Shown here: positions 11,601 to 23,059 of the stretch, piece by piece
Layout of the letters: each line of letters begins with the position of its first letter
How positions within the stretch are numbered: position 1 is the first letter of the stretch
From: Linnemannia schmuckeri
Taxonomy: Eukaryota > Mortierellomycota > Mortierellomycetes > Mortierellales > Mortierellaceae
Direction: 5' to 3'
Assembly (NCBI GenBank): GCA_029449235.1
Contig: JANATG010000016.1
Span: forward strand, 1,426,001-1,490,000
Length of the DNA: 64,000 bases
Notes under the pieces: model-generated
Database searches by the model: none
Seen by the model: the letters and a program-made list of their open reading frames with translations, nothing else
What the model was told of the DNA's origin: nothing
Made by a program: the position numbers and the translations under genes

Positions 11601-14242
11601 AGGCTTGGAAGCGGACGAGGGCTGTAACAAGCACTGGATCGCCCGCCATGGCCTACTCTTCTTCTGCTCCAGCCTCAGCAGACCTGGGGAAGAACTCTAC
11701 TCCTTCAGTGCTGGTTCTGGATGGCGCACGCATCTCTGAATCTCATCTTTCTACAATAACCCCCTCTACCCCCGCTGCTGCTAGCGCTGCTTTTCAGGGG
11801 ATACCGAAGATGACACCAGCAAAGAGCCTGCACCGTCGGTCACACTCTGCCTCACACTTTTTCCACCTCTCGTCGCTCAAGCATCACTCACCTGCCCAGT
11901 TCAATCTGGCGCTGTGTTATGAGCATGGACAAGGGGGCGTGGAACAGGATCTGGCTAAAGCGCTTTATTTCTATCAGCAGGCTGCAGATCAGGGTCACAC
12001 CAAGGCTAGCTACAACCTGGGTTGCATCTGCTATAACCAAGGCGAGATTTCCAAGGCTATGGCCTGGTTCGAGAGTGCGGGCAAGTGTTGCGTCCAAGGG
12101 TTGAAGGCTGATGCTGGAGCCTTGTCTTCGTCCTCATCGTCCACTGCAGGAGGCGTACGGAGGGCGAACGGACCGATGCTGGAGTGCCCGATGCCTAAAG
12201 CGACAATCCTCCCGCATGAGCTAGAAGATATGCTGATGATGGGCGATCACCATTCTGGACCCGAAGGCGGTGCTGGCGGTGGAGGACCGTTTGTGGCATA
12301 CCTTCCTGCGATCTTGTGTTTGGCCCTGTTATGTCGACAGGGTGTGCAGACGCGAGAGGGAGAGGTTATCTTGAGACGGGATCCGGATCAGGCGGTGGCG
12401 CTTTTGCAAAGACTGATGGATCGTGCACCTGCTCGAATGTTGAATAAGCTGGAAAAGGAGCATCAACAGAGTCGTCCTACGCTTCGTCGGCAGCCATCTT
12501 CGTCATCGCTATCGGTGCCAGGTGGTGGAAGCAGGGCGAGCACTGGAGCGACGGCGAAGAGGGATCCTCGGAAGCGCGCCTCATTGCAGGCTGTACCGAC
12601 TCTACAACAACAGCAACAAGGAGCAACAACCGCGGCTTCTTCTTCGATCTTTTCGACATCATGCCCGCAATTGCCACTTGGGCTCTCTTCGTCCATGTCG
12701 TCATTGTCCTCGTCTTGCTCGGCGTCTACGACGTTGGCAGGAAGCGGTGGTAGTGTACGGGTCAAGCGACCTTCTACCGTCGAGGATGCGACTGATGAGG
12801 ACGATGACGATTATGAGAGCGCTTTCCCCACTAATGGGTCTCGCGGCAACAACACCACTCTGGATCCTCGGCGATCTTCAGGACAGCGGCAACGTTCTTT
12901 TTTTGACTCGGAGGAAGAGGAACACGAGAAGGAGGACGAAGAGGAAGAGCTGCATGGATCGGATGTTCACGAGGCTTGGTCAGTCACCTTGGCACAGCAA
13001 CTCCTCAAAGCATGGCAACAACCACCACAACCACAATCACAACCACCATCGTATCAGCGTCGAACCACGCCTGCATCTGCATCAATGGACGAAGGACGGA
13101 TCCATCAACGGATAGTGCGACACCACCTGCTGTACATTACCAACCCGACACTTGGAAAGAACTTTTATAACCTAGGAGTTCTGTACGACCTGTACATGGG
13201 CCACCCACAGATTGCTCGGCTGTGTTACCGGTCCGCGTACCAGAACTGTCGACCCTGTCTCCATTCTCCTGTTCATAATGATGCGTTCCTGCCATGCGTG
13301 CTCGGTCCCGGTGGAGCTGGAGTTGGAGCCGGATCTGGACAGGCAAAGCAGCAGCAGTTGGCAGGACTGGTGACGAGGATTAATAGTGCATGGAATTTGG
13401 GAGTGTTGCATGCCAAGCATCAGGAGTGGTCGCGTGCTAGGAGTTGGTTCTTGAAGGCTCAACAGGATGTTCTAGCCCATGAGCGCATTGTTGCCGCCGC
13501 CACTGCTTCTGTTGCTAACGCTGCTGTTGAGTCTGGTGATCAGGATCAGAATTTGCAGCGACGAGGGGGTCGGTCTGGAGGTGAGGGTGAGAAGGCGATT
13601 GTATCGGATTTGGGAGCGTTGTTGATGAAACAAGGGGCTGCTGGTGGAGACGAGGCTGAGTGGAGTAAAAAAGCAGAGGACTTGCTCTCGCTAGGTGGAG
13701 GTAGTATCTTTGAGATGAAGCAAAGAAGATCTGTGAGCAAGAAGAACAGCGGTGGATCGGATGTCCAGCAGGAGGAAGGAGACGAGTCCAAGATCCGGCG
13801 GAGGTCATTAGTCAATGTCCTGCCCTCTCATGGTGGGCGGTGTGACTCCAATGCTCGTGGTGGTCGAAGCGAGCGCCGTGGTCGTAGTAGTGGTCGCGAT
13901 GGTAGTGTCGGTGTTGGTGGTGATGAGAGGATGGATTTTTTGATACCGAAGGATAGTCCTGGGAGTCGACATGCGAGGGAGCATGGGCTGATGATGCACC
14001 TTTCCGCTTCTTCCTCCGCGGGGTCGGCTTCGTCGTCGTCCAAGGCGATACGTGGCAGTACTTCTGCTGTCAAATCTGGTAACAAGGATGCATCGTCCTT
14101 GCCTTCGTCGCGTGGTGGTGGTGGTAATGGTAATAGTGACGGATTAGACGGGATCCGGACGGATGCGAGTAAAGTCGCCTGGGTCCTGCGCTGGGTGGAG
14201 TCCAATATGGACTCTCCCTCCTCCTCCTCCCGGTCTTTGTAA
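8601..14242 (+). CDS. Large Sel1-like repeat protein (1848 aa, 2 exons)
   Basis: Exons are 8601-10662 and 10758-14242, with a 95-nt GT-AG intron; the join makes an Asp codon and restores frame. The ATG has A at -3. The first 1000 or so residues are low-complexity Ser/Thr/Pro/Gln sequence with no domain I recognise. From about residue 1063 come Sel1-type repeats (QFNLALCYEHGQGG...DLAKALYFYQQAADQG, then SYNLGCICYNQG). Further repeats lie near 1480-1590 (NFYNLGVLYDLYMG..., AWNLGVLHAKH...). Large Ser-rich and acidic insertions separate the repeat blocks. Sel1/TPR-like solenoids bind protein partners; in fungi, proteins such as the chitin-synthase activator Chs4/Skt5 have this fold, but I cannot assign orthology. 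No signal peptide or membrane segment is seen. A scaffold or regulatory role is inferred. Confidence 0.8.
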
Positions 14243-14521
14243 CTTGATAGTTGTTGCTTTCCTTTGTTCTTTGTTTTGTTTGTAGTTGTCGTGTTGTTGT
14301 GATACCTTGATACCCCTCCCCCTTCCGTTCGTTGTTCTTTAGCTTTTCCCGCTTTGTTTGCCTTTTTACCCAGTGTTCTTTTGTACCATCTTCCCGCTCT
14401 GTTCAAAAATAAACACATTCATTCGCTTCTCTTTTCTTGCTTACTCATTAGACTTAACGATATATTACAACTGATTTATTTTTGAAAGTGGAAGCGGACA
14501 TAAGACATCTTTTGACCAAAT

Positions 14522-15455
14522 TTACAACTTGGCCTTGAAGCCGGTCTTCTCCTTGGCGGCGTTCAAGACAGAGTCCAACTTGGTAGCCATCATGATAGCA
14601 CCCTTGACCTTGATCTTGCCAGACATGAACAACTTCTGGCCGTTGGCCTTGCCCTCAGCAAGGGCGACAAAGTCATCGTCCTTCAAGTCGATCGTGATAT
14701 CGGGCTTCTTGCCGGCGACAACGCCCTTGTGCATCTCACCGTTGCCGGTCTTGAGGTCGAAGGTCCAGGTAGCTATGTGTGGGTGAGGGTGAGGGTGAAG
14801 GTAGGGATAGAAGGGTGGGGATTAGTTTTGGTCCTCGTTTTGTGTGGTCGTTCGATTTTGTGTTCGCTTTATAAAGTCGCAAAAAAAAAGCGAGATCGGC
14901 TGTGTGCAAAGAAAATTGAGAGCACACTATAAGAAGCAAAAAAAAAAAAAAAAAAAAAGAAAACGTACCGGTCTGGCCAGCGTTGTTCTTGACGTTGAAC
15001 TGGAAGATACCCTTGACCTTCTTGACCTGCTCGGCACGCTCGGCATCAGAGAGACCCTTGAGGTGCTCGTCAATCTGGGTGAGGAGAGCAGAGGACTTGA
15101 AACCGTCAACAGCGAGAGCTATTGAATGTGAGAAAAATAGGAAGAGGGATGAGGTTAGTGAGTCTGGACTATTTGGTCGCCTTGTCTTTATGGATTGGTG
15201 GTTCCTGTAATGATCAATTGAAGGACGAGTGGTGGCGACCAGTAAAGCGAGTTGCTCTTTGATCCACCGTGCTTGTTTCTTCCAGTTGTGAATCCTTTTG
15301 CGTTTTCGTAGTAGTGGTCGAGTGGGCGTATGTTCCTGTCGAGTTGTTCTCTTTGACTTAGCGTCCAAGGATGTGAGGATGTGTCGTCGTCATCTCCGAA
15401 GTGGACGGTAGGCTGGGAGGCGAAATAAAAGTGTTGATGAAGGTGACTTACACAT
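14522..15455 (-). CDS. SCP2-type sterol/lipid carrier protein with peroxisomal AKL tail
   Basis: Exons 15455-15452, 15118-14969 and 14772-14522 give 134 aa. The first coding exon is only ATG plus one base, followed by GTAAGT; this uniquely yields the start MSLAVDGFKSS. The body is a classic SCP2 fold: an N-terminal helix (ALLTQIDEHLKGL), a strand region (GIFQFNV...TWTFDLK), then ITIDLKDDDFVALAEGK and LFMSGKIKVKGAIMMATKL. The protein ends in Ala-Lys-Leu, a type-1 peroxisomal targeting signal. SCP2-like proteins bind sterols, fatty acids and acyl-CoAs and support peroxisomal beta-oxidation. Length and tail fit the stand-alone fungal form. It is convergent with the Sel1 gene, with 279 bp between the stops. 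The intron next to exon 2 contains an A-run near 14940-14958. Confidence 0.92.
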
Positions 15456-17445
15456 TGTGTATATTTGTGTGTGGGTGAGGGTGAGTGGAGTTGAGTGAGA
15501 GGTGATAGGTGTATGAAGAGAAAAGAAAAAAAAATCAGAGGAAACGAGATCTTGTATTTATGCAAAAATGAAAATTGTCTAAGGCAGGTCTACTTTAACA
15601 AGAGCGATATGTGTTTTTTCGAAGATGCGGTCATCATTTCTTGTGTTGTGTTGTGTGGGAGATCGAAGAAAGAAGGTTGGACACTTTGGAAGTTGTTATG
15701 TTCACATTTTCCGGCTCAGAGCTAACAAAGGCCAACAAGTGCTCACTTGTAACAGGAAGGAAGAGAGGGACCTTGACAACCGAAATTTCATATGGAGACT
15801 TACACTCGAGTATATGTGCATAGGAGTTGACTAAGGTTTGAAGAAGGTTGACCGTTAGGGTTACGTCTTCTTTTGATGTTCGCTTCAGCATGTGCTCATC
15901 CCCTTTTTCTTCAATTGCTTGTTTCCTGTGTGGGTGAACGAGTGACAACGTACCTTCCTTGTTCACTCCAATGGATCACTTTCTTTCTACCTTTTCCCTT
16001 GTCACTTGTTCACTTGCGATGTAGCCAGCCATATACCTTCTTCACCTCCCCAACAACCATAAACTATAGAAGTGAACATAGATTGTGAAACGAATGGAAC
16101 ATGGCAGTCGGTTTTGATGAAAAGTGTCCATGTTCCACTTTGCCTTCTACTCCACACTCTCTCACGAAAGAGGATGCCCTTTGTGCCTGACTCTCCATTT
16201 TTTACACAAAGATCAGGCACATATTCGAGTGCCAAGTAAAGTGTCTCTCCTTGGTCATCCCCTTTTACCTTGCATGGCTTGGCTCGTCTTGTCTCAATGC
16301 TGTGTTATACCATGCTCCTGTCTGTTCCTCACGCACATAGACAAACCCACGCTATAAAAAAGAAACAACACAAGAAGGTCCCTGAATGGTGTGTCCTTTT
16401 GCGGTCTTTACGAGTGTTTAGGACTGACAACTGTTGATCTGTACCCCCCCCCCCCCCCCCTTTTCCATGGCAAAAGGACCCTGCGTATGCGGCGATCGAT
16501 AATGATAGAGGTAATTACACACCAGATCCAGTCTCCGCTGTCCAGCCACCCGACCCTTTAAGGCTAAGAAACAATGGATGCCAGAAAGACGACGTAGAGG
16601 TACAACCAGGCAAAGCAGGTTGAGGGAGGAACCGAATTATCCGCTTATTTGTGTGAACGTTAGGTTGATGGGTATGTAAGGTCATACGATTGCACGTGCC
16701 GAGGGATGAAGGAATTGAGTATGGGGCTTGGATGAGGGAAAGGAGTAGTGAATGGGCTATTTCAAAAAAAAAAAAAGAAATCGAAAAGTGAGCTGCCAAG
16801 TCTCCCGAGCCGAGAGGGAGTAGGACGGCTCAACAAAAAAAAAAAAATAGTGTTAATGGGCCTACTTGAATCTCTCTCTTGAGTTTTGATCTTGTGAAGG
16901 GACTGGCTATGCCGGATACTCCTGTGAAGGGAGGGTCTTCACGATCCCTATGGCACCTACTGATGCCTGCATGTTAGGTGTGCAGTAATAAGAAGGTGAG
17001 TGATTTCAGGTACGATCAAACGGTTGATCGACTTCAGGAGGCTTGATCTGTTATCGGTTGACGCCTGTTATTTCGGGATTGCTCGGTGTCAATTAAAGAT
17101 AATTTGTCAATTAGAGATCGAGATCTTACGCTAGCCGTCTTTCGAAGTTCAGACGGACTTACACAAGCTAAGAAGACACAGGGGTAGGTTCTTAAGAAGA
17201 AGCAAGATCGACGTTCTTACTCTCAACTCTCCACACACTCCTCCTCCTTCATTTACAGTTCATTCACAGTCGCGAAAAGCAGAAAACAGCCACGGAAAAA
17301 AAAGGAAAAACGCGCGTAGAGAAACAGTATGCTCTTCATCCTCCCTTCTTATTCTTCATTCACACTCCTCTTTCTCATCCATTCACTCTCCTGGTCTCGG
17401 GAAGCATTTCAATCAGCTCCCTCCGTCCGACCTCTCTCCTTCGCA
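15456..17445. other. Intergenic region between divergent SCP2 and HSPA12-like genes
   Basis: No gene is supported. The left end should contain the SCP2 promoter and 5' UTR. A poly(C) run lies at 16444-16460. Near 16890-16950 two similar segments containing TGTGAAGGGA are spaced about 30 bp apart. The 17220-17330 segment is likely the 5' flank of the broken HSPA12-like gene. No tRNA boxes in a usable arrangement were found. Confidence 0.5.
16444..16460 (+). repeat. poly(C) tract, 17 nt
   Basis: A pure C run in a window where all other long homopolymers are A or T. It lies in gene-free DNA. A G-strand of this length could form a G-rich secondary structure; this is inference. Confidence 0.9.
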
Positions 17446-19738
17446 ATGAACTTCTTTAGGAGTAAAGTTCGGGACCAAAGGGAGAGTAACAGTGCAACTA
17501 CACCTCCACAGCAGCCAAACGCCTCTCAGGCCCAAGGCCAGCAGAAACAACAGTTGCCAAGAAACATTTATCGACCTCCACCGCAAGCACAACAGCAGCA
17601 CTCATATCAGGGCCAGGACCAAAGACAGCGCGACAGCTTTTATTCTCCATACCAACCACATATTTTTAGTCAGCAACAACAGCAACAAAATTACAGCCTG
17701 GAGACATATTATGCAGAGCAGCAGCGATTGCAGCAGCAACAGCAGCAACGTACCCGATATGAATCTGGCTAGTACGATGCCGACGGCAATTACTACCATA
17801 CACTTTCCCATCTGTCCCTTATCCACCAATCTCATCTGGTATGCCACTTGGCCAAGGGCAAGATCAAAGCGCAGGACACTCTTCCGGCCCGGCGATCCAC
17901 CCTGTACACAGCACCATTGGCAATGGAAACGGAGGATACAACGCCAACAACTACACCTATAACAACAACAACGACGTACCTCCGGCGACCGGATGTGTGT
18001 CTCCATCAGTGTCAAGGTCAGGCAGCAACAGCCCGCAGACACTTCTGCCGATTCAGTCACAGACTTTCCTCTCTTGCGCCTGAACCACTTCATCGGCCTC
18101 AACGATGGACCCGTTTGTGCTGGATAAATATCGAGCACCAAAGTACTATCCAGCGATTGTAGACATCGATTTCGGGAACCCCATTTTTCTCGTACCGTTG
18201 CCGCTCTACATGCCTTTTCTTTGAATGTGACAACTACGAAACCATTGTACTCACTTGACATACACTTGTTGCTCGCTTATTTTTTTTAGGAATGAAGTAC
18301 ACAACGGTGACCTATTCAATAACCAGTAATGTCAATGAGATATCTCAAATCACCAAATGATAGGCAGAAACTCCACTCCCCGCTTTCTTTTAGGATTACG
18401 AGTTGATTCAATTAGCAACAAGATGATACCAAAGAATGGATACAAAAGCGACGGGTCAGGAACTCTACAAGAAACAAAGACTATTTTCGTCCGTAGAGTA
18501 ATAACAGTAATATGAGCAGAGATCAAGATACAACAGAGTATGCCCCACTCCCTAACTTGGTTTTGCGCGTCTAAATAATTATCACCTCACCAGAGGATGC
18601 CTATTTTAAGTTTTTTCTCCTTTGTAGGCCTCACCATTCTCCTCAAAGCGAACGAACACTATCATGCAGCACGTACGGCAAGGGTTCAAGGCAGATGGAG
18701 AACTGGGACTACAAAGCACATGAGGATATGAACAAGTTTTCATCCAAAGATTACTGCTTGTCGATCAATGTGAAGTTACACTTGGATGATCGATATAGCG
18801 TCCAGCGACTCCCAAACGGGATCACAAGGCAACAGGCAATTTCCAACTACCTCATGAAGCTGAACAAGTACATTGTGCCTAGCCTTCAGAAGAATCTTTC
18901 CGTTACTGAAAGGCGCCGGAATGATCGTTTCCAGTACTGTCTGACGGTTCCTGGTCACTGGTCGAATCAAGCCAAGGACACGATGCGTCAGGCCGCCATA
19001 AATACTGGATTGGTTCAGACGATTTACCCACCTCACCGCTTGACATTAATCTCGGAGGAGGAGGCGATGGCTATTTACTCTTTGCACATGACCGCGGATG
19101 ATAACGACTTGGAAGGTGATCGGTTTATGCTTTGTCATGCGCCTGAAGGCGAGAGTGTCACCTTGGTGGTGTATGAGGTCACGAAGTCAGTTGGTCAGAC
19201 CCAGCAATTGGAAGAGGTTGCCCGCAATTTTGGACCGTCTTGTGGATCGGATTTTCTGGCTGCCAACATGGAGCGGTTGGTAGAGCGTAAACTCAGGAAC
19301 TACCGCCACATTATCACAGCGGATGAGTGGGAGGGGTTCATGGCCACGTTTGAGATGTCCATCAGAAGTACCTTTGACGGAGTGGAGGATCAATTCTTGC
19401 ATGTAGACACTCTGGCCGAATCAGAGATTAGTGATAAGGAAGCAGGAGTGGATGATGAGGGATATTTAGTTCTCTCAGCAGCAGAATTGAAGGACGATGT
19501 CTTTGAGCCGGTGGTGGTGGATGTGGTGGAGCTGATACAGGATATGCTGCAGCGCGGGGGTAGGAACTGCAAGGCATTGTTCATGCTTGGAGAGTTTGGA
19601 TCGTCGCAATATATGTGGGAGCGGATAAAGCAGGAGTTCTACAGTCAGATTGCCTTCATCAGTCGTCCTCCGCGTCCTGAGCTGGCAATATCCCGTGGAG
19701 CTGTCTTTGCGGGCTTGGACTCTTATACGAAGACGTAG
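17446..19738 (+). pseudogene. HSPA12-like Hsp70-family gene, 5' half broken
   Basis: The apparent start (MNFFRSKVRDQ at 17446) opens a Gln-rich leader. Homologous-looking sequence then continues through lesions: TAG at 17770, a frame change near 17797, TGA at 18081 and another frame change just after the phosphate-binding motif (AIVDIDFG, near 18150). The stretch 18200-18690 has only scraps in several frames. From 18695 to 19738 a 347-aa frame is intact and carries the HSPA12-type ATPase features FQYCLTVPGHWS, LISEEEAMAIYSLH, the GSDF segment, LFMLGEFGSSQYM and SRPPRPELAISRGAVFAGL. The DFGT-type nucleotide loop is lost, so an active ATPase is unlikely. Sequencing error could explain one lesion but hardly four or more. 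Introns could remove some stops but would also remove sequence that reads as coding on both sides. Confidence 0.7.
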
Positions 19739-20160
19739 TGGCAGCGGTGACGCGAGCGATTCTATATACTAATGGAGTTTTGGTTGATTTTTAGGCTTAG
19801 GCAGAATGGAACACGGCAGTAGCAGCACCACTATACCCCCTTTTCATCGTTTTGCGCACCTTCTCGCGTTTTTCCGTGCAGTAAAGGGAAATGAACTGCC
19901 GAAAATGAAGCGCAATGGCTAAATACTGTTGCCGTTTTGTTTTTTGATTATTTAGTTTCTCCGTTTCCCAACCGACAGTGGCTGTCGTGCGGTGGCACAT
20001 GTCTGACTATTGCTTTTTGGATTTTTGGGTTTTCGTACTCATATCAGGCGCGGACTTTAAAACTGTACCTCGAACGCAAACACTGTCCAGCCTCCTCGAA
20101 CAAATATTTAAACCCTACCCTCGTTACCGTCATCTCTACACAGACTTCTGAGCTGCTCTC

Positions 20161-20604
20161 TTGGACTATTATCGGATCCATATCCGCCTGTTGTTTGAGG
20201 GTCCCAATTATAATCATAATGCTACGACGGTGTTTCTAAAATTGCCACGACTGAGGGGAGATCTTTTAATGAAGGAGGATAAGGGTGTGGGTATTGAGGA
20301 TGAATATTTGAGTGTGGCTGCTGAGGTGGTGGTAGGGGCAGTGTTTAAACCGGCTGCGGGAGAGGTTTTGAAGTTGAAGCAAGGGCAGTTGGAGGAGCAG
20401 CAGGAGGAGGAAAGGAAGGAAGTGTAAAGCGATTTTTTTGGTCGGAGAGTTCGGATCACTGCGGTATGTGGAGACGCGGATACGGAAGGAGTTTTTGTGG
20501 GAGGAGAGAGTTAGGGCTGGTGTGGGGGAGTGGTGTATGTGCCTCCGCGTGTAGATATGGCGGTTGTTTGTGGTGCTATTTATTTGGGTCTGGATATGAG
20601 TTGA
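20161..20604 (+). pseudogene. Remnant of a second HSPA12-like gene (C-terminal part)
   Basis: Two overlapping frames together match the end of the upstream HSPA12-like gene. One frame (to 20427) contains DEYLSVAAEVV and PAAGEVLKL, matching EGYLVLSAAEL and VVDVVELIQ upstream. The other contains FLVGEFGSLRYVETRIRKEF, then after another frame change VPPRVDMAVVCGAIYLGLD, matching FMLGEFGSSQYM and the RPPRPELAISRGAVFAGLD end. Order and spacing match the upstream gene. The frame breaks, at about 20430 and 20535, show that it is dead. It is in tandem with 17446-19738 and presumably arose by local duplication. Confidence 0.65.
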
Positions 20605-21467
20605 TACTATTGTTGATGGTGATTAGGGTGCAGTAGTTAACGCCTACATCGAAAAAATAAAGACGCGATCTAGATCTATGCATGAGTTTGTTTATAAGTG
20701 TGTGGTTACTAGCCGGGAGAGGTGCATAGGGTGCGTCCCAATTGAACACAAGGCGATGAGCGAGACGGAGAGAGAGCGCGGAACAAAAAAGATAAACCCA
20801 GAGGACCAACTGAATATGTTCTAGCTACATGCTAAAACAACCTTGTGGATTACAAAAAAACAAAATAAAAAAAGAACGCCAGACAAGATCATGATTTGTT
20901 TTTTTAGCCCTCCCTTCTCCTTCCTCCACGACCCACAAACAATCAAGCTAGTCAAGAGAAACAAAAGTGGGTGCACACCCCTATGATATGACATCTATCG
21001 TTGCGTGCTATTTCCATGTCTTTATGCTAAGAAAATGGGACCAACGAGCGCCCAGTTTTATTTTGTTTGGCACAGAGAACTGGAGTGAGGCTGGAATAAG
21101 TGACGAAATAGATGGTAAATGGGCATAACAAGAGACGGATATAATACAGAGTATTGAAAAGAAAAAAGGTGGTCATGTCGTTTATACACAAAAGAAACAC
21201 AGGCAGAACTGTAGTGAGAAAGGCTGATTGAAAGAGACACAAGCAAGGGCAAGGGGTGGTTGAAAGGAAGGAGAGAAGGGCTTTAGGAAAGGATAGCCAG
21301 CTGGATGGATGAAAAAAAAAAATAAAAAAGATGGAGGGAAGACACCAAGCACGAAGAAAAAGAGACAAAAGAGGGAGCTAGAACTAGTAAAAGGGATCAA
21401 ATGCAGCAGAAAAAGTAGATGCGCTCAGACAAAAGACAAAAAAAAAACCAAGAACATGCTTTGTTGC
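20605..21467. other. Intergenic region, convergent ends of the HSPA12 relic and the transporter gene
   Basis: No gene is seen. Many short A-runs and purine-rich segments occur; on the minus strand the part near 21470 is presumably the 3' UTR of the UNC93-like gene. Confidence 0.5.
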
Positions 21468-22808
21468 TTAAAAGTGCTGGTCCTGTATGTGCTTGTCGGA
21501 TGCCAAAGAATCAGGTAGGTCATAAGTCTCCTCAGTACTGTGGTCCTTGATCCGAAGCGCCAAAAACAGCGCACCTGGGATGGAAGCAACCAACAATGCA
21601 AAGCAGATAATCAACTCTGTCATGTAGGCCGTTCCGATAGCATTGATTCTCCACGAAATAGCAGCACCGGAGGACTGGATACACTTGTAGAATCCTGCAT
21701 AGCGGGACAGGACTGTTGCATCGTTTGAGAGGGCGCCCATCAGCCAGTAGATGTATGTCTGCCAAGCTGCGTCGTTTAGACCGTAGAACATGTATAAGAA
21801 CAGAGGGCCTACATAGGAGGCGCCAAGTTTGAAGTCGTGATTTGGCTTTGGGTCTTCAATGGAGTAGGTCCGTTGGAAGAAGATACCTCCGATCCAAGTG
21901 GAGATGAAGCAGACGGTGATGATGGCCAGACCCCAGAGGGCACGAGTCCGACGGTTGACGCCCTGGAAGTCGAGGACTCGCGCAAAGGAATAAGAGCCGC
22001 CGATCTGGGAGAACCAATAGAGGATGTTGTTGAGAGACTGGGTGCGAAGGGAGAAGTAGCGACCGTTGACAGTCGAGAACTGGTAGGAGTAGAACCAGTT
22101 GGACGAGAGAAACATGGGAACGAGGACGAGCATGCGCCAATCTAGGAAGAGTCGGAAGATGGCCTTGATCTCGCCCAACCAGGTCGGGAAGGGTTGGATC
22201 TGGATATGGTCGCCGTTGGCATGGGTCACCTTGGAAGGCGGGCAGAGCGAGAGGGCGATGAGAGTTCCGATTCCCATGAGTGCAATAAAAACGGCATAGG
22301 TCGCATCGCCCAAGGACCTGGTCTCTGTCTGGTTAAAGTTGATTGCAAAGGCAATGACAGACCCGAGAACAGCACCCATATTGAAGATGGCCCAGAAGTA
22401 TCCAATGAATCGTCCCTTCTCCTGCTCTCTAGGATAAGCCATCATCATAGCTCCCTGGGCAGTCCAGAGCATACCGGCACCAACACCCAAAATACCACCG
22501 GCTGCAATAGTAAAGGCACCGTTCTGGTTATGGTTATAGGAGAGGAGGGAGCCCGCATAGAGGACGTAAGTCGCGCAACCGAGGAAGATGGTCCATTTGG
22601 GGCCGAGTTTGTTGTGAATGGCACCGGAGAGGAGTCCAAAGACGGCAAAGCAGGTGTAGAGGGCGACGTTTGCGTTCTGGCCGACCTTGGAATCGACTTG
22701 GCCTCCGCCTCCGAGCGAGTTGAGGGCGTTGAACATTCCGGGGCAGCAGAAGCAGATGAAGCCGACGGCGATGACTTGCGCCAGTGGCGATGTCCAGCGA
22801 AAACCCAT
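21468..22808 (-). CDS. UNC93-like major-facilitator membrane protein (446 aa, intron-less)
   Basis: One uninterrupted 446-aa frame with about 10-12 hydrophobic segments. It opens with a helix rich in Gly/Phe/Cys (AVGFICFCCPGMFNALNSLG). The loop between the second and third helices reads GAIHNKLGPKWTIFLG, the UNC93/MFS loop pattern. A Gly-rich helix (GILGVGAGMLWTAQGAMMM) is followed by PREQEKGRFIGYFWAIFNMG, also characteristic of the family. The C-terminus is a short hydrophilic tail. Fungal UNC93-like proteins are uncharacterised transporters; animal UNC-93 regulates a K+ channel and UNC93B1 traffics Toll-like receptors, but neither role can be transferred. The length fits the family. The absence of introns contrasts with most neighbours. 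The start is the only ATG ahead of the first helix, preceded by GT and GA microsatellites. Confidence 0.9.
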   Translation of the reverse strand: MGFRWTSPLAQVIAVGFICFCCPGMFNALNSLGGGGQVDSKVGQNANVALYTCFAVFGLLSGAIHNKLGPKWTIFLGCATYVLYAGSLLSYNHNQNGAFTIAAGGILGVGAGMLWTAQGAMMMAYPREQEKGRFIGYFWAIFNMGAVLGSVIAFAINFNQTETRSLGDATYAVFIALMGIGTLIALSLCPPSKVTHANGDHIQIQPFPTWLGEIKAIFRLFLDWRMLVLVPMFLSSNWFYSYQFSTVNGRYFSLRTQSLNNILYWFSQIGGSYSFARVLDFQGVNRRTRALWGLAIITVCFISTWIGGIFFQRTYSIEDPKPNHDFKLGASYVGPLFLYMFYGLNDAAWQTYIYWLMGALSNDATVLSRYAGFYKCIQSSGAAISWRINAIGTAYMTELIICFALLVASIPGALFLALRIKDHSTEETYDLPDSLASDKHIQDQHF

Positions 22809-22836
22809 CCTTCTTGGTGTTGAAGTAAGTCTGTTG

Positions 22837-22860
22837 GTGTGTATGTGTGTGTGTGTGTGT
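22837..22860. repeat. GT microsatellite in the 5' flank of the UNC93-like gene
   Basis: An almost pure GT repeat (one GTAT interruption) about 30 bp upstream of the start codon, probably inside the 5' UTR. Confidence 0.9.
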
Positions 22861-23007
22861 ATGAGAGAGAGAAAGAGTTGGGTGATGGATGTAAAATAGG
22901 GACTGAACTGAAAGGCGGAGAGGGGTAACTTGTGGTACGATAATATAAGAATGAAAGGACGGAATAGAGGGAAGGAATAAGGATGAAAAGAAACAAAATG
23001 CTTTCAA

Positions 23008-23056
23008 AAGAGAGAGAGAGAGGGAGAGAGAGAGAGCGGGAGAGAGAGAGAGAGAC
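23008..23056. repeat. AG microsatellite upstream of the UNC93-like gene
   Basis: A 49-bp purine tract built from AG with GGG and CGGG interruptions, about 200 bp upstream of the start codon. On the transcribed strand it is a CT tract like those in front of other genes here. Confidence 0.9.
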
Positions 23057-23059
23057 AAG

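Noticed and set aside
17772..17876. An intron that would remove the TAG at 17770 in the HSPA12-like gene
   Set aside because: A GT-AG pair with compatible phase exists, but it deletes sequence that reads as coding on both sides and leaves the later TGA and frame changes unexplained.
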